From: Scatosoma sp045645245 | GTDB lineage: Bacteria > Bacillota > Clostridia > Christensenellales > Borkfalkiaceae | NCBI GenBank assembly: GCA_045645245.1 | Contig: JAZRIK010000093.1 | Span: 1-34,469 of the forward strand | Direction: 5' to 3' | DNA: 34,469 bases | Shown: one piece after another, positions 23,825 through 31,935 of the stretch | Layout: each line of letters opens with the position of its first letter | How positions within the stretch are numbered: the stretch's first letter is position 1 | Notes under the pieces: generated by a model | Database searches by the model: none | Seen by the model: the letters and a program-made list of their open reading frames with translations, nothing else | Told to the model about the DNA's origin: nothing | Translations under genes and position numbers: made by a program

Positions 23825-25369
23825 ATGGGCAAGAAGAAATCGGTGGTACTCATGACTTTGCTTACCATCGTAATCGCTGTATTGTGCGTAATTGCGGCGT
23901 TCCCCAAATTTACCATCCCCGGAACGGTAAAACAATGGAACCCTGCAACCTTACAGTACGATCTCGGCGCGGATCTCGGCGGCGGTTATTACGCGTACTA
24001 TTATCCGGAAGGCGTAATTACCGAATCTGAGTACAAAAACGACTTGGCGTCGCTCAAAGACGCGGAAGAAGCCGTTCTCGCGGACGCAAACGCGACGAAC
24101 GCGGAAAAGGAAGCGGCAACCGCTGAAAGAGAAGAATACGAAAGCTCGTATATTCAAGTAGATGGCTCGTCGCTGTATTTTAGCACGGACGAAAAGCTGA
24201 ACGTCGTTGCAGACGGTCAGTTGACCCCCGCATTCAAAGAAGCGTTTGAAGGCGCGGCGAAGGCAATTTCCGCTCGCTACGAAGCGAAATCGTATTCCGA
24301 TTATCGCGTGGCAATCGTGGAAGGGTATTCCATTCGCGTAGAACTTCCCAAATCGGAAGATACGCAAAAGGCAAGCATTTTGCTTACTTCGTTTGCGAGA
24401 GTGGGCGAGCTTACGCTCTGTAAAGGCGACCAGCTCGTTGACGAATTGAAAAAATCGGACGCAAGCATTCGCGATTTAATTAAGAGCGTTTCTATCAAGA
24501 CGATGAACGTAGGTAAGGCGGCGTATCTCGAATTGCAATTTACCAAAGCAGGTAAAGAAATGCTCGACAACATCAAGGGCGACCTTTCCGATTCCAGCTC
24601 GGCGTCCACGGCGTTAAACTTGAAGGTGAACGACGAAACGATCATCGATATTTACAGCGATAACATTACCGATGAAAACGTAGTGCGTATCATTTACGTT
24701 GATGCGATCAATAAAGATTATTTGGAAACAGTGAAGATTATGCTCGATTCGTTGCTTGCGGGCGCGGATTATGATATTACGTTCGAGCTTAGCCCCGTGC
24801 GTACGTTTGACCCCGTTTACGGCGAAAACGCACTCACGCTTTTGTATATCGCGCTTGCTATCGCCATTGCGGCGATCATCGCACTCGCGATTGTCAAGAT
24901 GGGTAGATTTGGCGTAGTGTCCTGCTACAATACTCTTTCGTATTTCATCGTGACGGTATTGTGCTTTGCATTCATTACGTCGGGTACGTTTGAAATTACG
25001 CTTGGCTCGGTGCTCGTATTCTTAATCGGGTTGGTGCTTATCAATCTTGTACAATACTATATCTACAACGCCATTAAAGCGGAATTTGCACTCGGTAAAA
25101 CGGTGGAATCTTCCATTAAAGGCGGTTATAGAAAGACGATTTTAACGGTAGTAGATATTTATGCGGTAGCGCTTTTGGGCGCGTTGGCGCTTTTGATCGG
25201 CGCACCCGGTTTACAAACGGTTGCGTTGCAAGCAATCATTTGCGTAGTGACGGCGGCATTCTGCAATTTGCTTTGGGCGCGCTTTATCAATTATACCTTC
25301 TTGTCCGCAAGCAAAAACAAATATCAATATTTCCGTTTTGTAAGGGAGGATGACGACGATGATGAATAA
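23825..25369 (+). CDS. secD: SecD-like translocase subunit, diverged
   Basis: A 514-residue relative of SecD, which with SecF uses the proton-motive force to finish protein export. An N-terminal membrane segment (about 7-27) is followed by LGADLGGGYY (the SecD LGLDLxGG motif), a large extracellular region (about 50-330) and about five membrane segments (about 340-500) in the SecD layout. The late motif GGYRKTILTVVDIYA aligns with the SecD 'GFKRALSTILDAN' region. However, the membrane-embedded GMAVDANV motif, which carries the conserved aspartate, is replaced by GLVLINLVQ. The acidic tail (REDDDDDE) overlaps the secF ribosome binding site and start. Identification rests on layout, motif remnants and the yajC...secF context. 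Confidence 0.85.
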   Translation: MGKKKSVVLMTLLTIVIAVLCVIAAFPKFTIPGTVKQWNPATLQYDLGADLGGGYYAYYYPEGVITESEYKNDLASLKDAEEAVLADANATNAEKEAATAEREEYESSYIQVDGSSLYFSTDEKLNVVADGQLTPAFKEAFEGAAKAISARYEAKSYSDYRVAIVEGYSIRVELPKSEDTQKASILLTSFARVGELTLCKGDQLVDELKKSDASIRDLIKSVSIKTMNVGKAAYLELQFTKAGKEMLDNIKGDLSDSSSASTALNLKVNDETIIDIYSDNITDENVVRIIYVDAINKDYLETVKIMLDSLLAGADYDITFELSPVRTFDPVYGENALTLLYIALAIAIAAIIALAIVKMGRFGVVSCYNTLSYFIVTVLCFAFITSGTFEITLGSVLVFLIGLVLINLVQYYIYNAIKAEFALGKTVESSIKGGYRKTILTVVDIYAVALLGALALLIGAPGLQTVALQAIICVVTAAFCNLLWARFINYTFLSASKNKYQYFRFVREDDDDDE

Positions 25370-26327
25370 GCTCGTAGCCAAATCGACGAAAAAATTAGGG
25401 CTCGTCGCAATCGTAATGTCGGCAATCGTTGCGCTTGCTGCTTTGTTTACCATCATCTTTGGCGTAAACACCGCGGCAACCATCGGCGATAACCAAACCT
25501 TGACGGTAAAAATGAGCGCGTTCTATTATCAAAGCAAGCTGGACGACGTGAAAGACGTTTGCGAAAACGAATTTGATAATCAGGGCTTAAACGTACTCTA
25601 TTCGTACGATTCGCTGATGAACGGCGACGAATGCGAAGTGATGTACGTATTCGATAAAGACGCGGATATTTCCGCTGCAAAAGCTGCGCTTGAAACGACG
25701 TTTGCAACCGATGCTTATGACAGCGCGTTCATTTCCTTGGAACAAGGCAACGAAGTTGTGCAATCGGCTGTTCCTGCCGTTGCAATCGTGCGCGCGGCAG
25801 TCGCTGTACTCGTATTTGCAATTTTGGCGTTTATCTACGTGGCAATTCGTCACGGTTTGTTGAACGGTATCGTAGCGGGCGGCGCGGCGTTTGCGGCAAC
25901 GCTGGTGGCTACGGCAATCGTCCTGCTTGTGCGTATTCCCGTGACGGCGTCGGTTGTATATGCTTGCGCTTTGGCTGCACTGATGACTACTTCGCTTGTG
26001 CTCTTCTCGCTCAATAAGCTGCGCGCAAACGAATCGGACGCGTCGGTGGAAGAAAAGGTAGTAGCTTCGGTAGCAGTAAACGAAACGCTTGTTTTTACGG
26101 CAGTGCTTGGCGGTGCGCTCGTACTTGTGGGCGCAATCGCAACTTGGCCGGTTCGCTGGTTTGCACTCTGCGCGTTGGTTGCTTTGCTTTCGGCGGCAGC
26201 GGTTGCGTTGTTTGCCGCGCCTGCTTTGCAATTTGTATTGCTTGACAAAAAAGCAAAAGAAGAAGCCGGTCGTACCAAATCCGGCTACGTCGGCGCAAAG
26301 AAAGCGGAAGAAAGCGAAACCTTATAA
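25359..26327 (+). CDS. secF: SecF-like translocase subunit, diverged
   Basis: A 322-residue relative of SecF. It has an N-terminal membrane segment (about 12-33), an extracellular domain (about 35-130) and about five further membrane segments to residue 300, then a charged tail. The usual FTGG motif after the first segment is not recognisable. The SecF motif GYSxNDTVVVFDRIRE aligns with AALMTTSLVLFSLNKLRANE, so the NDT with the membrane aspartate is gone. The start is taken as ATG 25359, 9 nt after GGGAGG (25344-25349); ATG 25350 touches that site and ATG 25362 is also possible. The gene overlaps secD by 11 nt, so translation is coupled. A terminator follows. Confidence 0.8.
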   Translation: MMNKLVAKSTKKLGLVAIVMSAIVALAALFTIIFGVNTAATIGDNQTLTVKMSAFYYQSKLDDVKDVCENEFDNQGLNVLYSYDSLMNGDECEVMYVFDKDADISAAKAALETTFATDAYDSAFISLEQGNEVVQSAVPAVAIVRAAVAVLVFAILAFIYVAIRHGLLNGIVAGGAAFAATLVATAIVLLVRIPVTASVVYACALAALMTTSLVLFSLNKLRANESDASVEEKVVASVAVNETLVFTAVLGGALVLVGAIATWPVRWFALCALVALLSAAAVALFAAPALQFVLLDKKAKEEAGRTKSGYVGAKKAEESETL

Positions 26328-26356
26328 TAGGACAATCAAATCAAATATATCGATGT

Positions 26357-26397
26357 GCGGACGGGGGAGGTTGCTCTATCCGTCCGCCTTTCTTTTA
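26357..26397 (+). terminator. Terminator after secF
   Basis: GCGGACGG (26357-26364) pairs with CCGTCCGC (26380-26387), followed by CTTTCTTTT. It ends the secDF transcript about 30 nt after the secF stop. No clear promoter is seen between it and recJ. Confidence 0.8.
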
Positions 26398-26436
26398 TTC
26401 CCATATCGAAAAGACTAATTAGGTTAACAAATATTT

Positions 26437-28770
26437 ATGAAAAAACTCGTCCCCGAATACGCGTTTACAGCGGAACAATTAAATATTATTTCCGACCTTG
26501 CCGCGCAAACGGGTTTGACGGAGCAAATCACGCGTATTTTGTATGCGCGGGGTTTTAACGACGCGCAAAAAATCAATCGTTTTATGCACCCGTCGCGTAA
26601 AAACTTTCTTTCCCCGTTCTTGATGAAGGGTATGAAAGAAGCGGTGGAGATGTTCACGCAGGCGCGAGACGAAGGCAAAACGGTTGCCGTGTTCGGCGAT
26701 TATGACGCGGACGGTATTTGCGCTTGTGCGATTATGTTCCACGCCTTGCGCGATTTTGGTATCGACGCGCATATCTATATTCCTGAACGCAGCGACGGCT
26801 ACGGCTTGTCGATAGAAATGATTGACCGTATTTTTGAAGAGTGCAATCCCGAACTCTTCGTCACGGTGGACTGCGGTATTTCCAACGCGAAAGAAGCGCA
26901 GTATATCTATGAGCTGGGCTCGGACGTAATCGTCACCGACCACCACGAGCTTCCTGAAATTTTGCCCGATTGCGTAGTGATTAACCCCAAGCTTGCCGAC
27001 GATTATCCGTATGATAATTTGTGCGGAGCAGGCGTAGCGTTTAAGCTTGCTTGCGGCTTAATCGGCGATGCGGCGTATCAATATTTAGACTTTGCAACGC
27101 TGGCAACGGTGGCGGACAGCGTGCCGCTGTTGGGCGAAAACCGCGACATCGTAGCGGAGGGCTTAAAAATTTTCAATAAACGTATACGCCCCTGTTTTGG
27201 CGGATTAATCGGTAAAACGTACGACGGAATTACCGCGCAAACGCTTGCCTTTAACGTAGCGCCCCGTATCAATGCGGCTGGCAGAATGGGCGACGCGCGC
27301 GCGGCGTTTGAGCTCTTTACAGCGGAAAAGGAAACGGATATTTACGATTTATCCGTAAAGCTTTGCGCGTATAACAGCGAACGGCAAAAATGCTGCGACG
27401 ATTTATACCTTTCCGCGAAACAAAAAATCAAAGAGAAAGGCGCGTTTGGCAAAGTGATTATGCTCTCGGACGAGAGCTGGAACGCAGGGTTTATCGGTAT
27501 CGTCGCCGCGAGAATTGCGGAAGAATACAACCGTCCCACCTTGCTGTTCGTGCATAACGGCGAAATGCTTAAAGGCAGTGCGCGCAGTATCGACAGCGTC
27601 AACATTTTTACCGCACTCAAAAATTGTTCGCAGTACATCGAAGAATTTGGCGGGCACTCACAGGCGGCGGGGGTGAATTTGCGCTATGAAAACTTCGACG
27701 CGTTGGAGCGTGCGTTAAACGAAGAAATTGCGCGCACGTATAGCGGTGAAGATTTTGAGCAAAAGGTATATATCAGCGAAGAAATTTCCGCGCCCATTCC
27801 TGAAAAATTTGCGCGTGAAATTATGGATATGGAGCCGTACGGGGTCGGGCATCGCAGACCGCTTTTCGTGCTTTCGACGGGGGCATGTACGGCGCGAATC
27901 TTAAAAAGCGGCTCGCCGCACTTGTCGGTAAAGAGTCCGTTTGTCGAGCTGACGTACTTTTCCGGCTTAAAGAACTTAAAAATTATTGAAAGCGACGTTA
28001 GAAAGAAAGTTATTTTTGAAATCGGAGTTTCCCGTTTCAAAAACAGAGAATATATAAAAGGGTACGTTAAAGACGTATTATACGATGGCAGAACGGGCAG
28101 GAAAACGGCGGAAAGCATTTTTTCCAACACCGTAGCAAGGGCGTATGCGCCTACGGTGGCGGTGGACGTGCGTACGCTTAATACCCAGCAAACGCAAGCG
28201 TTGATTGAACAAAAACTGCGCGAATGCGATTACGGCGTATGCTTGATTGCGTCGGATAGACGGACGCTGAAGCATTATCGCAATTTAGACGCGTTTAACT
28301 GCGACTTATTTTACCCGTCCTTACGCGACGTATCCAACGCCTTAATCGTATCGCCTGCACCCGATTGCGATTTGTCTGGGTTTAGAGATTTTATCTTTTT
28401 AGACACCCCTTGCGATTATAACGTTGCATCGTTAGAAGGCAGGCAGGTATGCGTTAACCGTGAAATTTGCGGTTATAAAATGTTTGAAGGGCTGACCACT
28501 TCGCGCGATCGGCTTTTGGAAATTTTCTCATCGCTTCGCCGCGACGTGAACGCGTTATACGGCGATACGGCGGAAGAAATTGCAACCGCGTGCGACGCGC
28601 TGGGCTTTGATAAAATGGAATTTATCTTTGCACTCAACGTGTTTGAAGAATTAGGGCTCGTTGCCTTTGGCGACGGGAAATTAACGGTATATCGCGGCGT
28701 GAAAGCGGAGCTGACCGATTCGGCGATTTACCGCAAGGTATGTAAATTACAACAAAACGAAAACGACTAA
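26437..28770 (+). CDS. recJ: Single-stranded-DNA-specific exonuclease RecJ
   Basis: A 777-residue DHH-family 5'-3' exonuclease acting in recombination and mismatch/base-excision repair. Motifs: GDYDADG (87-93) with metal-binding aspartates, VTVDCGIS, VTDHHELP (DHH at 168-170), GAGVAFKL, and in the DHHA1 part GFIGIVAARIAEEYNRPT and GGHSQAAG. The C-terminal region of about 250 residues past the OB-like domain resembles the extension seen in Bacillota RecJ proteins. The ATG has no strong ribosome binding site (only TTAGGT nearby), and the nearest upstream element is the secF terminator, so its promoter is not clear. It ends 24 nt before the rel start. Confidence 0.95.
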   Translation: MKKLVPEYAFTAEQLNIISDLAAQTGLTEQITRILYARGFNDAQKINRFMHPSRKNFLSPFLMKGMKEAVEMFTQARDEGKTVAVFGDYDADGICACAIMFHALRDFGIDAHIYIPERSDGYGLSIEMIDRIFEECNPELFVTVDCGISNAKEAQYIYELGSDVIVTDHHELPEILPDCVVINPKLADDYPYDNLCGAGVAFKLACGLIGDAAYQYLDFATLATVADSVPLLGENRDIVAEGLKIFNKRIRPCFGGLIGKTYDGITAQTLAFNVAPRINAAGRMGDARAAFELFTAEKETDIYDLSVKLCAYNSERQKCCDDLYLSAKQKIKEKGAFGKVIMLSDESWNAGFIGIVAARIAEEYNRPTLLFVHNGEMLKGSARSIDSVNIFTALKNCSQYIEEFGGHSQAAGVNLRYENFDALERALNEEIARTYSGEDFEQKVYISEEISAPIPEKFAREIMDMEPYGVGHRRPLFVLSTGACTARILKSGSPHLSVKSPFVELTYFSGLKNLKIIESDVRKKVIFEIGVSRFKNREYIKGYVKDVLYDGRTGRKTAESIFSNTVARAYAPTVAVDVRTLNTQQTQALIEQKLRECDYGVCLIASDRRTLKHYRNLDAFNCDLFYPSLRDVSNALIVSPAPDCDLSGFRDFIFLDTPCDYNVASLEGRQVCVNREICGYKMFEGLTTSRDRLLEIFSSLRRDVNALYGDTAEEIATACDALGFDKMEFIFALNVFEELGLVAFGDGKLTVYRGVKAELTDSAIYRKVCKLQQNEND

Positions 28771-28794
28771 AGCAAAAACGTATTGAGGAACGGT

Positions 28795-30945
28795 ATGAAC
28801 ACGACTACACTCCAAAAAATACAAGAGAATTACATTGCGACCGACTGCGAAATGTTGCAAAAGGCGTACGAATACGCCCAAGACGCACACGCAGGACAAA
28901 AGCGCGCTTCGGGCGAGCCGTACTTTATCCATCCCTGCGCAGTAGCGGAAATTTTGATGGATTTGGGTTTGGACGCGGCGACGATTGCGGCGGCGCTTTT
29001 GCACGACGTTATCGAAGATACGCCCGCTACGGCGGACGACATTAAACGCGCGTTCGGCGAAGAAGTTTTGGCACTCGTCGGCGGCGTGACGAAGCTGGAA
29101 AAAATCGAATTCAAATCGCAAGAAGACGCGGACGCGGAAAACTTCCGTAAAATTTTCGTTGCAATGGCGAAGGACGTGCGCGTTATTATCATTAAGCTTG
29201 CGGATAGATTGCATAATATGCGTTCGCTCAACTTCCTTTCGCACGAACGCCAACAACGTATGGCGGGCGAAACGCTGGATATTTACGCGCCGCTTGCAGG
29301 GCGGCTTGGTATCTCACAAATCAAGTGCGAATTAGAAGATTTATGCTTAAAATACCTTGATCCCGAAGCGTATGACGAGCTGGTGTATAGCATTAGAGAA
29401 AAGCTGTCCGAGCGCAAAGATTTCGTTAATTATATCGTAGAAGAAATTAAAGAATTGATGCAGGAAAGCGGGGAAACGGGGGAAGTATTCGGCCGTCCCA
29501 AGCACTTCTATTCCATTTATAAAAAAATGAAAAACAAGGGCAAAACGCTCGATCAAATCTACGATTTGTCGGCGGTGCGCGTTATCGTAAAGGACGTGCG
29601 CGCGTGCTATACCGTTTTAGGGCAAATCCACGAAAAGTGGAAGCCGATTCCCGGCAGAATTAAAGATTATATCGCAACGCCCAAGCCCAACAAATATCAA
29701 TCGCTTCATACGACGGTTATGACGCGGTACGGGCAGCCGTTTGAAATTCAAATCCGTACCGAAGAAATGCATAAAATTGCAGAATTCGGTATCGCGGCGC
29801 ACTGGAAATATAAAGAAGGCAAAACGGAAGAAACCACCAACAACTTTGAAAGCCGCTTAACGTGGTTGAGAGAAGTGATGGAATGGGAAGGGGATTTGAA
29901 AGACTCGCGCGAGTTCATCGACGCCTTAAAAACCGAGCTGTACAGCCACGAACTTTTGGTGTTCACTCCGCGCGGAAAGGTCATTTCCTTGCCCCCCGAA
30001 GCAACCCCGATCGATTTTGCGTATGCCATTCACTCGGAAGTGGGCAATCGCTGTACGGGCGCGCGCGTAAACTCGAAAATCGTGCCTTTGACGACCACTT
30101 TGCAGGTGGGGGACGTGGTGGAAATTATCACTTCGCCCAACTCGAAAGGCCCTTCGCGCGACTGGTTGAAATTCATCAAATCGTCTAGCGCGAAAGCGAA
30201 AATTAAGCAATTTTACAAAAACGAACTCAAAGAAGAAAATATCCGTATCGGGCAAATCAAGCTGGAAGACGAAGCGAAAAAACGCGGCTTTACCTTATCC
30301 ACCTTGCTCACGAACGAGAGCTTTAAGCGGTTATCCGAGCGGTTCTCGTTTGGCGAAACGGACGAAATGTTCGCGGCGGTGGGCTACGGCTCCATTTCCG
30401 TCAACCAAATTTTATTTAAGCTGATCGATTTCTACCGCAAAGAAACGCCGATGGCATTTGAAGTGCACGCAGGCGACGGCGGCGGTAGAACGCCTGGGGG
30501 CGTACTCGTCAACGGTCAAGCGGGAATGCTTGTTCGCTTTGCGGGCTGCTGTTCGCCCGTACCTGGCGACGAAATTGTAGGTTATACTTCGCGTGGGCGC
30601 GGCGTGGTGATTCACCGTCACGACTGTCCAAACGTGCGCGGAGTGGAACAAACGCGCTTACTTCCTGCGTCGTGGCGGGTAGCGGCAGGCGCAAAGCAAC
30701 GGTATAACGCGAATATTTCCATTCGTGCAACCGACCAAGGCGCGGCGCTTTCTGTGCTGTCGTTCGTAGTGAGCGATTTGAAGCTTTCGATAACCGCAGT
30801 CAACGGCAGAATTGATAAGAACCGCGACGCGATTTTGGAAGCGTCCATTTCCCTAACCGACATTGCGGAAGTGGATATGCTGATTAAAAAAATGCAGGCG
30901 GATAAGCGCATATACGAGGTACACCGTATCACTTCTTTGTCTTAA
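28795..30945 (+). CDS. rel: Bifunctional (p)ppGpp synthetase/hydrolase Rel
   Basis: Rel makes (p)ppGpp from GTP/GDP and ATP on stalled ribosomes and also breaks it down. This 716-residue protein has the full domain order: HD hydrolase (about 20-190) with the intact motif HDVIED (70-75), synthetase (about 240-370) with RVIVKDVRACYTVLG, KPNKYQSLHT and FGIAAHWKYKEG, TGS domain (about 390-455) with LPPEATPIDFAYAIHSEVG, and a C-terminal ACT domain (about 640-716). Intact HD residues imply both activities. ATG 28795 with GAGGA upstream is preferred over an in-frame TTG at 28783. The usual upstream apt gene is absent; recJ is directly upstream. Structured repeat R2 starts just after its stop. Confidence 0.96.
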   Translation: MNTTTLQKIQENYIATDCEMLQKAYEYAQDAHAGQKRASGEPYFIHPCAVAEILMDLGLDAATIAAALLHDVIEDTPATADDIKRAFGEEVLALVGGVTKLEKIEFKSQEDADAENFRKIFVAMAKDVRVIIIKLADRLHNMRSLNFLSHERQQRMAGETLDIYAPLAGRLGISQIKCELEDLCLKYLDPEAYDELVYSIREKLSERKDFVNYIVEEIKELMQESGETGEVFGRPKHFYSIYKKMKNKGKTLDQIYDLSAVRVIVKDVRACYTVLGQIHEKWKPIPGRIKDYIATPKPNKYQSLHTTVMTRYGQPFEIQIRTEEMHKIAEFGIAAHWKYKEGKTEETTNNFESRLTWLREVMEWEGDLKDSREFIDALKTELYSHELLVFTPRGKVISLPPEATPIDFAYAIHSEVGNRCTGARVNSKIVPLTTTLQVGDVVEIITSPNSKGPSRDWLKFIKSSSAKAKIKQFYKNELKEENIRIGQIKLEDEAKKRGFTLSTLLTNESFKRLSERFSFGETDEMFAAVGYGSISVNQILFKLIDFYRKETPMAFEVHAGDGGGRTPGGVLVNGQAGMLVRFAGCCSPVPGDEIVGYTSRGRGVVIHRHDCPNVRGVEQTRLLPASWRVAAGAKQRYNANISIRATDQGAALSVLSFVVSDLKLSITAVNGRIDKNRDAILEASISLTDIAEVDMLIKKMQADKRIYEVHRITSLS

Positions 30946-30948
30946 CTG

Positions 30949-31090
30949 GTTTATTCAGGCGAAACGCGTATAAGGGCGTATTTTCATCGCAAAAGCGGAA
31001 CTTGTCCTTGGTCACGTACGCCTATGTACGCTCCCTGCGGACAAAACCCGCGTTTTGCGCGAAACTACAACCCTTCTCCGCGTTTGAACG
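30949..31090 (+). repeat. Structured intergenic repeat, copy R2
   Basis: Begins GGTTTATTCAGG 3 nt after the rel stop and ends CTCCGCGTTTGAACG. Nested pairings: AAACGCG (30962-30968) with CGCGTTT (31079-31085); AAGGG (30972-30976) with CCCTT (31071-31075); CGCAAAAGCGG (30988-30998) with CCGCGTTTTGCG (31048-31059, one bulge); TTGTCC (31002-31007) with GGACAA (31039-31044); CGTAC (31015-31019) with GTACG (31026-31030). R2 and R3 are direct tandem copies separated by a few nucleotides and fill most of the rel-MBL gap. Confidence 0.85.
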
Positions 31091-31100
31091 TCAACAATTC

Positions 31101-31243
31101 AGTTTTATTCAGGCGAAACGCGTATAGCACGGCATCTTATCCGCAAAAGCGGAACGCACCCTTGCTCGTTTACGTCTATGTAAACTCCCGTCGGGTGCAA
31201 CCCGATGTTTGCGGCAACCTACCGCACTCTCCGCGTTTGAACG
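31101..31243 (+). repeat. Structured intergenic repeat, copy R3
   Basis: Begins AGTTTTATTCAGGCGAAACG and ends CTCCGCGTTTGAACG. Pairings: AAACGCG (31116-31122) with CGCGTTT (31232-31238); CCGCAAA (31141-31147) with TTTGCGG (31208-31214); GCACCC (31156-31161) with GGGTGC (31193-31198); GTTTAC (31168-31173) with GTAAAC (31180-31185). The two inner helices differ in sequence from R1 and R2 on both sides at once, which keeps pairing. Confidence 0.85.
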
Positions 31244-31258
31244 TAATACCTTTTACAC

Positions 31259-31278
31259 GGGCGAAACGCGTTTTAACG
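31259..31278 (+). repeat. Terminal-repeat remnant of the structured element (R4)
   Basis: GGGCGAAACGCGTTTTAACG joins the left end (GGCGAAACGCG) directly to the right end (CGCGTTTTAACG) of the element family, sharing CGCG. The whole interior is missing. It lies 15 nt after R3 and 18 nt before the MBL gene. Confidence 0.5.
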
Positions 31279-31295
31279 AAAAACAGGAAAATTCT

Positions 31296-31916
31296 ATGCA
31301 AATCATCAAAATATCCCCGCGCGGATTTGGCGCAAATACCTACGTTTTAACGCAGGACAATAAAACGGCAATCGTGATAGACCCGTCGCAGCCGCGCGTG
31401 GAAAGCGAGCTTATCAAGCTTGGCTTAAAAGCGGAATACGTGCTGTTGACCCATTGCCATTTCGACCACGTAGGCGGCGTTGCCGCTCTGCAACAAGCAG
31501 GTGCAAAGGTGCTTTGCTCGGCGCAGGAAAAACCGCTTTTTGGCACGAGCACCGATTTATTCGACGCATTCGGCGCACCGAGAATTCCCTTTCAAATCGA
31601 CGATACGCTCAATGATAACGAAGAACGGATTTTATGCGGAATTCGTGTAAAAACCCTGCTCACGGCTGGGCATACAAAAGGTAGCGTTTGCTATCAAATT
31701 ACGCAAAACGACGGGGGCAGGTATTTGTTCACGGGCGATACGCTGTTTTGCGAGAGTATCGGCAGAACGGATTTTCCCACGGGGGATTTATCTACTTTAA
31801 TGCAAAGCTTGCGCCGTTTAATTACGCTTGGCGATATGCCGATATACCCTGGTCACAACGAAGAGAGCACGCTTGCGCGTGAGAAGAAACACAATCCCTT
31901 TTTAGCGGATTTATAA
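31296..31916 (+). CDS. MBL-fold (glyoxalase II-like) metallo-hydrolase
   Basis: A 206-residue metallo-beta-lactamase-fold hydrolase. The metal motif is THCHFDHVGG (HxHxDH), followed by TAGHTKGSVCY with the third histidine, FTGDTLF with the bridging aspartate, and YPGHNEES with the last histidine. The length and motifs fit the small glyoxalase II-like group found next to hemZ in Clostridia; its substrate there is not known. The start at ATG 31296 is chosen because AGGAAA precedes it and the family begins with the segment MQIIKIS; a longer frame from 31209 runs through repeat R3. It lies 19 nt upstream of hemZ, probably in one operon. Confidence 0.9.
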   Translation: MQIIKISPRGFGANTYVLTQDNKTAIVIDPSQPRVESELIKLGLKAEYVLLTHCHFDHVGGVAALQQAGAKVLCSAQEKPLFGTSTDLFDAFGAPRIPFQIDDTLNDNEERILCGIRVKTLLTAGHTKGSVCYQITQNDGGRYLFTGDTLFCESIGRTDFPTGDLSTLMQSLRRLITLGDMPIYPGHNEESTLAREKKHNPFLADL

Positions 31917-31935
31917 TTGAACGATAAGGAATATT

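Noticed and set aside
25350..25358. secF start at the first in-frame ATG (25350)
   Set aside because: The GGGAGG site directly touches this ATG, leaving no spacing; the ATG at 25359 is correctly spaced.
30949..31243. Tandem repeats R2 and R3 as a CRISPR array
   Set aside because: Only two adjacent units of about 140 nt, with conserved ends and a folded interior, no short identical repeats with unique spacers, and no cas genes.
31024..31350. 108-codon frame through repeats R2-R3
   Set aside because: It is an open frame created by the repeat copies. It shows no protein-like pattern and overlaps the supported MBL gene start.
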